From positions 1 to 5,709 of the forward strand of contig JAIXZB010000091.1 of the NCBI GenBank assembly GCA_027489915.1: DNA of 5,709 bases, written 5' to 3'. The notes under the pieces were generated by a model. That model did not search any database. It saw only the letters and a list, made by a program, of their open reading frames with translations, and was not told where the DNA came from. The DNA comes from Rickettsiales bacterium. GTDB taxonomy: Bacteria; Pseudomonadota; Alphaproteobacteria; Rickettsiales; UBA3002. Below, one piece after another: positions 4,990 through 5,709 of this stretch (the stretch's first letter is position 1; each line of letters begins with the position of its first letter). The translations under genes were made by a program, and so were the position numbers.

Positions 4990-5709
4990 GTAGAGAATAA
5001 ATCCATGCACTACTCCGCCGCGCTGCACGTCGCGGTGGTGTTGATTTTTGTGATTGGCCTTCCCGCCATTTTCCCACGCGCCGAACCACAGCCGATGGTG
5101 CTAACGGTTGAAATTCTTCCCATCAGTGAAGTAACGAACGTCAAACCTTCGGATAAACCCATTCAGGAAGCTAAAACCGCCAAAGCGCCTGTGAACACAA
5201 AACCTGTTCCCAAAACTGCTGTCGAGCCTCCCAAAGAAATTGCAAAGCCCACCCCCAAAGATGCCGTCGAAATTCCCGACCCCACGCAAAAGGCCAAGCC
5301 TAAAGAAAAAGAAAAGCCCAAGGAGGAAAAGCCCAAAGCCGATGATTTTGCTGCGCTGATGAACAAGCTCAAAACCCAAACCCCTGCCGATAAAACCGAT
5401 AAAAAAGCAACCGACGACACCACGCAGGAAGAAAACAAAACCAAATCCGATGCGCCGTATGACCCCACCAAACCGCTATCGATTAGCCAAATGGATATGA
5501 TTCGTGGCCAGTTCATCAAATGCTGGACACTCCCCGCAGGTGCGATGAACGCCGAGACCTTGTCTAGCCTTATTAAAATAGAACTCAGTCAAGACGGCAC
5601 TGTCACCTCTGCCGCGCTCTCCCCCGATCAAATGAGCCGCTACAACAGCGATCCATTTTTCCGCGCAGCCGCCGATTCTGCCGTGCGCGCTGTATGGAAA
5701 TGCTCCCCC
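4978..5709 (+). CDS. tolA: Tol-Pal periplasmic-spanning protein TolA (3' end outside window)
   Basis: The frame is open from the ATG at 4978 to the last base, giving 244 residues with no stop. Residues 1-12 are cytoplasmic. The membrane anchor (about 13-32) carries S13-x3-H17, matching the SHLS motif (S18, H22 in E. coli) with which TolA contacts TolQ. Residues about 50-165 form a Pro/Lys/Glu-rich linker with KPKEKEKPKEEKPK at 107-120. From about 166 follows domain III, which binds TolB, Pal and colicin-type ligands in other species. It contains KCWTLPAGA (181-189) and PFFRAAADSAVRAVWKCSP (226-244). C182 and C242 probably form the domain's disulfide. The protein is likely only slightly longer than seen, much shorter than E. 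coli TolA (421). Starting at the ATG at 5005 would remove nine residues but keep the SHLS motif. TonB is the main alternative identity, disfavoured by the C-terminus and by the position after tolR. Confidence 0.92.
   Translation, partial: MFNVVENKSMHYSAALHVAVVLIFVIGLPAIFPRAEPQPMVLTVEILPISEVTNVKPSDKPIQEAKTAKAPVNTKPVPKTAVEPPKEIAKPTPKDAVEIPDPTQKAKPKEKEKPKEEKPKADDFAALMNKLKTQTPADKTDKKATDDTTQEENKTKSDAPYDPTKPLSISQMDMIRGQFIKCWTLPAGAMNAETLSSLIKIELSQDGTVTSAALSPDQMSRYNSDPFFRAAADSAVRAVWKCSP

Larger units (their letters stand above)
372..5709 (+). other. Probable single operon: yebC-ruvCAB-ybgC-tolQRA
   Basis: Eight plus-strand genes follow one another with junctions of -1, +12, -4, -1, +27, +9 and +10 nt. 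No inverted repeat followed by a T-run was seen at any junction. Several junctions look translationally coupled: TAATG at yebC/ruvC and ruvB/ybgC, ATGA at ruvA/ruvB, and ribosome-binding sites that include the previous stop codon at ruvC/ruvA and tolQ/tolR. The order is a known alphaproteobacterial arrangement. The longest gap, 27 nt before tolQ, is the only place an internal promoter would have room outside coding sequence. Co-transcription is inferred from spacing alone. Confidence 0.75.

Noticed and set aside
5101..5519. Minus-strand open frames opposite tolA, rich in Gly/Phe/Leu/Ser
   Set aside because: They mirror the Lys/Pro/Glu-rich tolA linker codons, and the plus-strand frame there is clearly TolA.

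Overview
The window reads as a stretch of an alphaproteobacterial chromosome. The evidence is the gene order yebC-ruvC-ruvA-ruvB-ybgC-tolQ-tolR-tolA, a conserved arrangement in that class, and a TolA C-terminus of the alphaproteobacterial kind (a CW-x-P-A-G-A segment, then PFFRAA...AVRAV-x-KCSP). Base composition looks close to balanced by eye, so this is not an extreme high-GC Rhizobiales or low-GC Rickettsia genome. The species cannot be named from what is visible.

Layout. Positions 12-290 (minus strand) encode a small exported heavy-metal-binding (HMA, MerP-like) protein. A divergent gap of 81 bases (291-371) separates it from a plus-strand run that continues to the window end: yebC (372-1118), ruvC (1118-1615), ruvA (1628-2251), ruvB (2248-3285), ybgC (3285-3710), tolQ (3738-4511), tolR (4521-4967) and tolA (from 4978, cut by the window end at 5709). 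Three of the seven junctions overlap by 1, 4 and 1 nt. The other four gaps are 12, 27, 9 and 10 nt. No terminator-like hairpin was seen between genes, so the whole run is probably one transcription unit, with tolB and pal expected just downstream.

How the genes work together. YebC is a translation-associated or regulatory protein of the YebC/PmpR family. RuvA and RuvB form the Holliday-junction branch-migration motor and RuvC is the resolvase; all three keep their catalytic or binding residues. YbgC is a hot-dog acyl-CoA thioesterase that habitually sits at the head of tol-pal clusters. TolQ and TolR form the inner-membrane proton-driven motor and TolA spans the periplasm, together energising outer-membrane constriction at division.

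This is an ordinary housekeeping region. I found no mobile element, CRISPR array, RNA gene or sign of an undescribed system. The points worth a second look are modest: an N-terminal extension on TolQ, a short Pro/Lys/Glu-rich TolA linker, a small hairpin over the proposed tolA start, ribosome-binding sites fused to the upstream stop codon at two junctions, and the divergent metal-binding gene.
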